Shown here: in pieces, positions 63,647 to 64,000 of the stretch | How positions within the stretch are numbered: the stretch's first letter is position 1 | How the letters are laid out: every line of letters begins with the position of its first letter | Assembly (NCBI GenBank): GCA_958510825.1 | Contig: OY294054.1 | Coordinates: 8,162,319-8,226,318, forward strand | From: Brachypterus glaber | Lineage: Eukaryota; Arthropoda; Insecta; Coleoptera; Kateretidae | DNA: 64,000 bases | Direction of reading: 5' to 3' | The notes under the pieces: generated by a model | What the model was told of the DNA's origin: nothing | The model's input: only the letters and a program-made list of their open reading frames with translations | Databases searched by the model: none | Made by a program: the position numbers and the translations under genes

Positions 63647-64000
63647 GTTAATATCTTAATCCGTTCAAAAGTTAAAGGGCGGGGCGGACTTTTTGACGCA
63701 CTTGGTACATATTTTTAGTATTTTAAATACTCCGTATAAATTTCTACATGCCATCTTTCATTTAGGTTTCTTTGAAACTCAATACACGAAACTTTATTAT
63801 TTAAACTCAGCACTATTGCAATAGTGCTCGGTTAAAATAATAAAATTATATGTATATTTCAAGAAAAACAATTGATTTAACTACTCAATACTTGATCTGG
63901 ATATTACGTACTTGTTTTCAGTAATCGTTTTTCTATGTGCGGATATGTTATCGCTGGATACTTTGGTTCAGGATTTTCTGTCTTTGCAAAATTATGCATA
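63647..64000. other. AT-rich intergenic DNA to window end
   Basis: AAAGGGCGGGGCGGACTTTT at 63674 is a GC word similar to CAGGGTG-type repeats. CTATTGCAATAG at 63811 is a small palindrome. No gene. Confidence 0.3.

Noticed and set aside
1..64000. LTR retrotransposon, endogenous virus or bacterial gene cluster
   Set aside because: No paired LTRs, integrase, protease or capsid motifs, and no operon-like runs of genes were found; RT sequences are all LINE or Penelope type.

Overview
The window looks like intergenic DNA from a large, repeat-rich arthropod genome, most likely an insect. It is strongly AT-rich, and I see no convincing host exon, intron or conserved host protein on either strand. 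Essentially every recognisable coding stretch comes from a retroelement: LINE reverse transcriptases, LINE ORF1 and endonuclease, and Penelope-like (PLE) reverse transcriptase and GIY-YIG endonuclease. A beetle-like genome is a guess from the mixture of element types, not a demonstrated assignment. Two runs of exactly 200 N (19948-20147, 63447-63646) are scaffold gaps.

Layout. 1-8300: fold-back repeats, a tRNA-derived SINE, a 400 bp segmental duplication, and a MITE whose empty paralogous site is still present. 8300-14900: degenerate interspersed arrays, a modular repeat with Cys-free low-complexity ORFs, a large CAGGGTG-ended palindrome and a truncated LINE. 14900-17150: a second SINE, a palindrome and a MITE. 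17155-22725: a PLE/LINE composite, with a plus-strand PLE, a minus-strand LINE, a gap, a minus-strand PLE, terminal repeats, and the GIY-YIG end of another PLE. 22755-26350: copies of the modular repeat, tandem repeats and a SINE. 26351-32356: a dense block of nested palindromes. 32640-33450: a truncated LINE. 35186-38118: two palindromic elements ending in CAGGGTGGCCC. 38340-39305: direct repeats. 40060-44436: the best preserved element, a near full-length LINE with intact ORF1 and an almost intact RT. 45955-46770: a 21 bp minisatellite. 46858-50570: two LINE relics in opposite orientation. 50940-53293: further palindromes. 55560-56130: a tandem repeat. 59028-61123: two SINEs, a PIF/Harbinger-like MITE and a palindrome. 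62580-63446: the 3' part of another PLE.

How the parts work together. The LINEs and PLEs encode their own reverse transcription machinery and move autonomously when intact; all copies here except perhaps ORF1 at 40301 are damaged. The SINEs are non-autonomous and need a LINE partner in trans; their AAAC-type tail matches no LINE tail in this window. The fold-back and MITE elements lack genes and would need DNA transposases encoded elsewhere; several carry TA duplications and share CAGGGTG ends.

The most interesting signal is in the LINE at 40060-44436. ORF1, a single TAG, the endonuclease and, after three one-base deletions, the RT all lie in the same frame. The TAG context (TAG CAA CCA) matches the STOP-CAR-YYA readthrough consensus, and no ATG lies near the start of ORF2.
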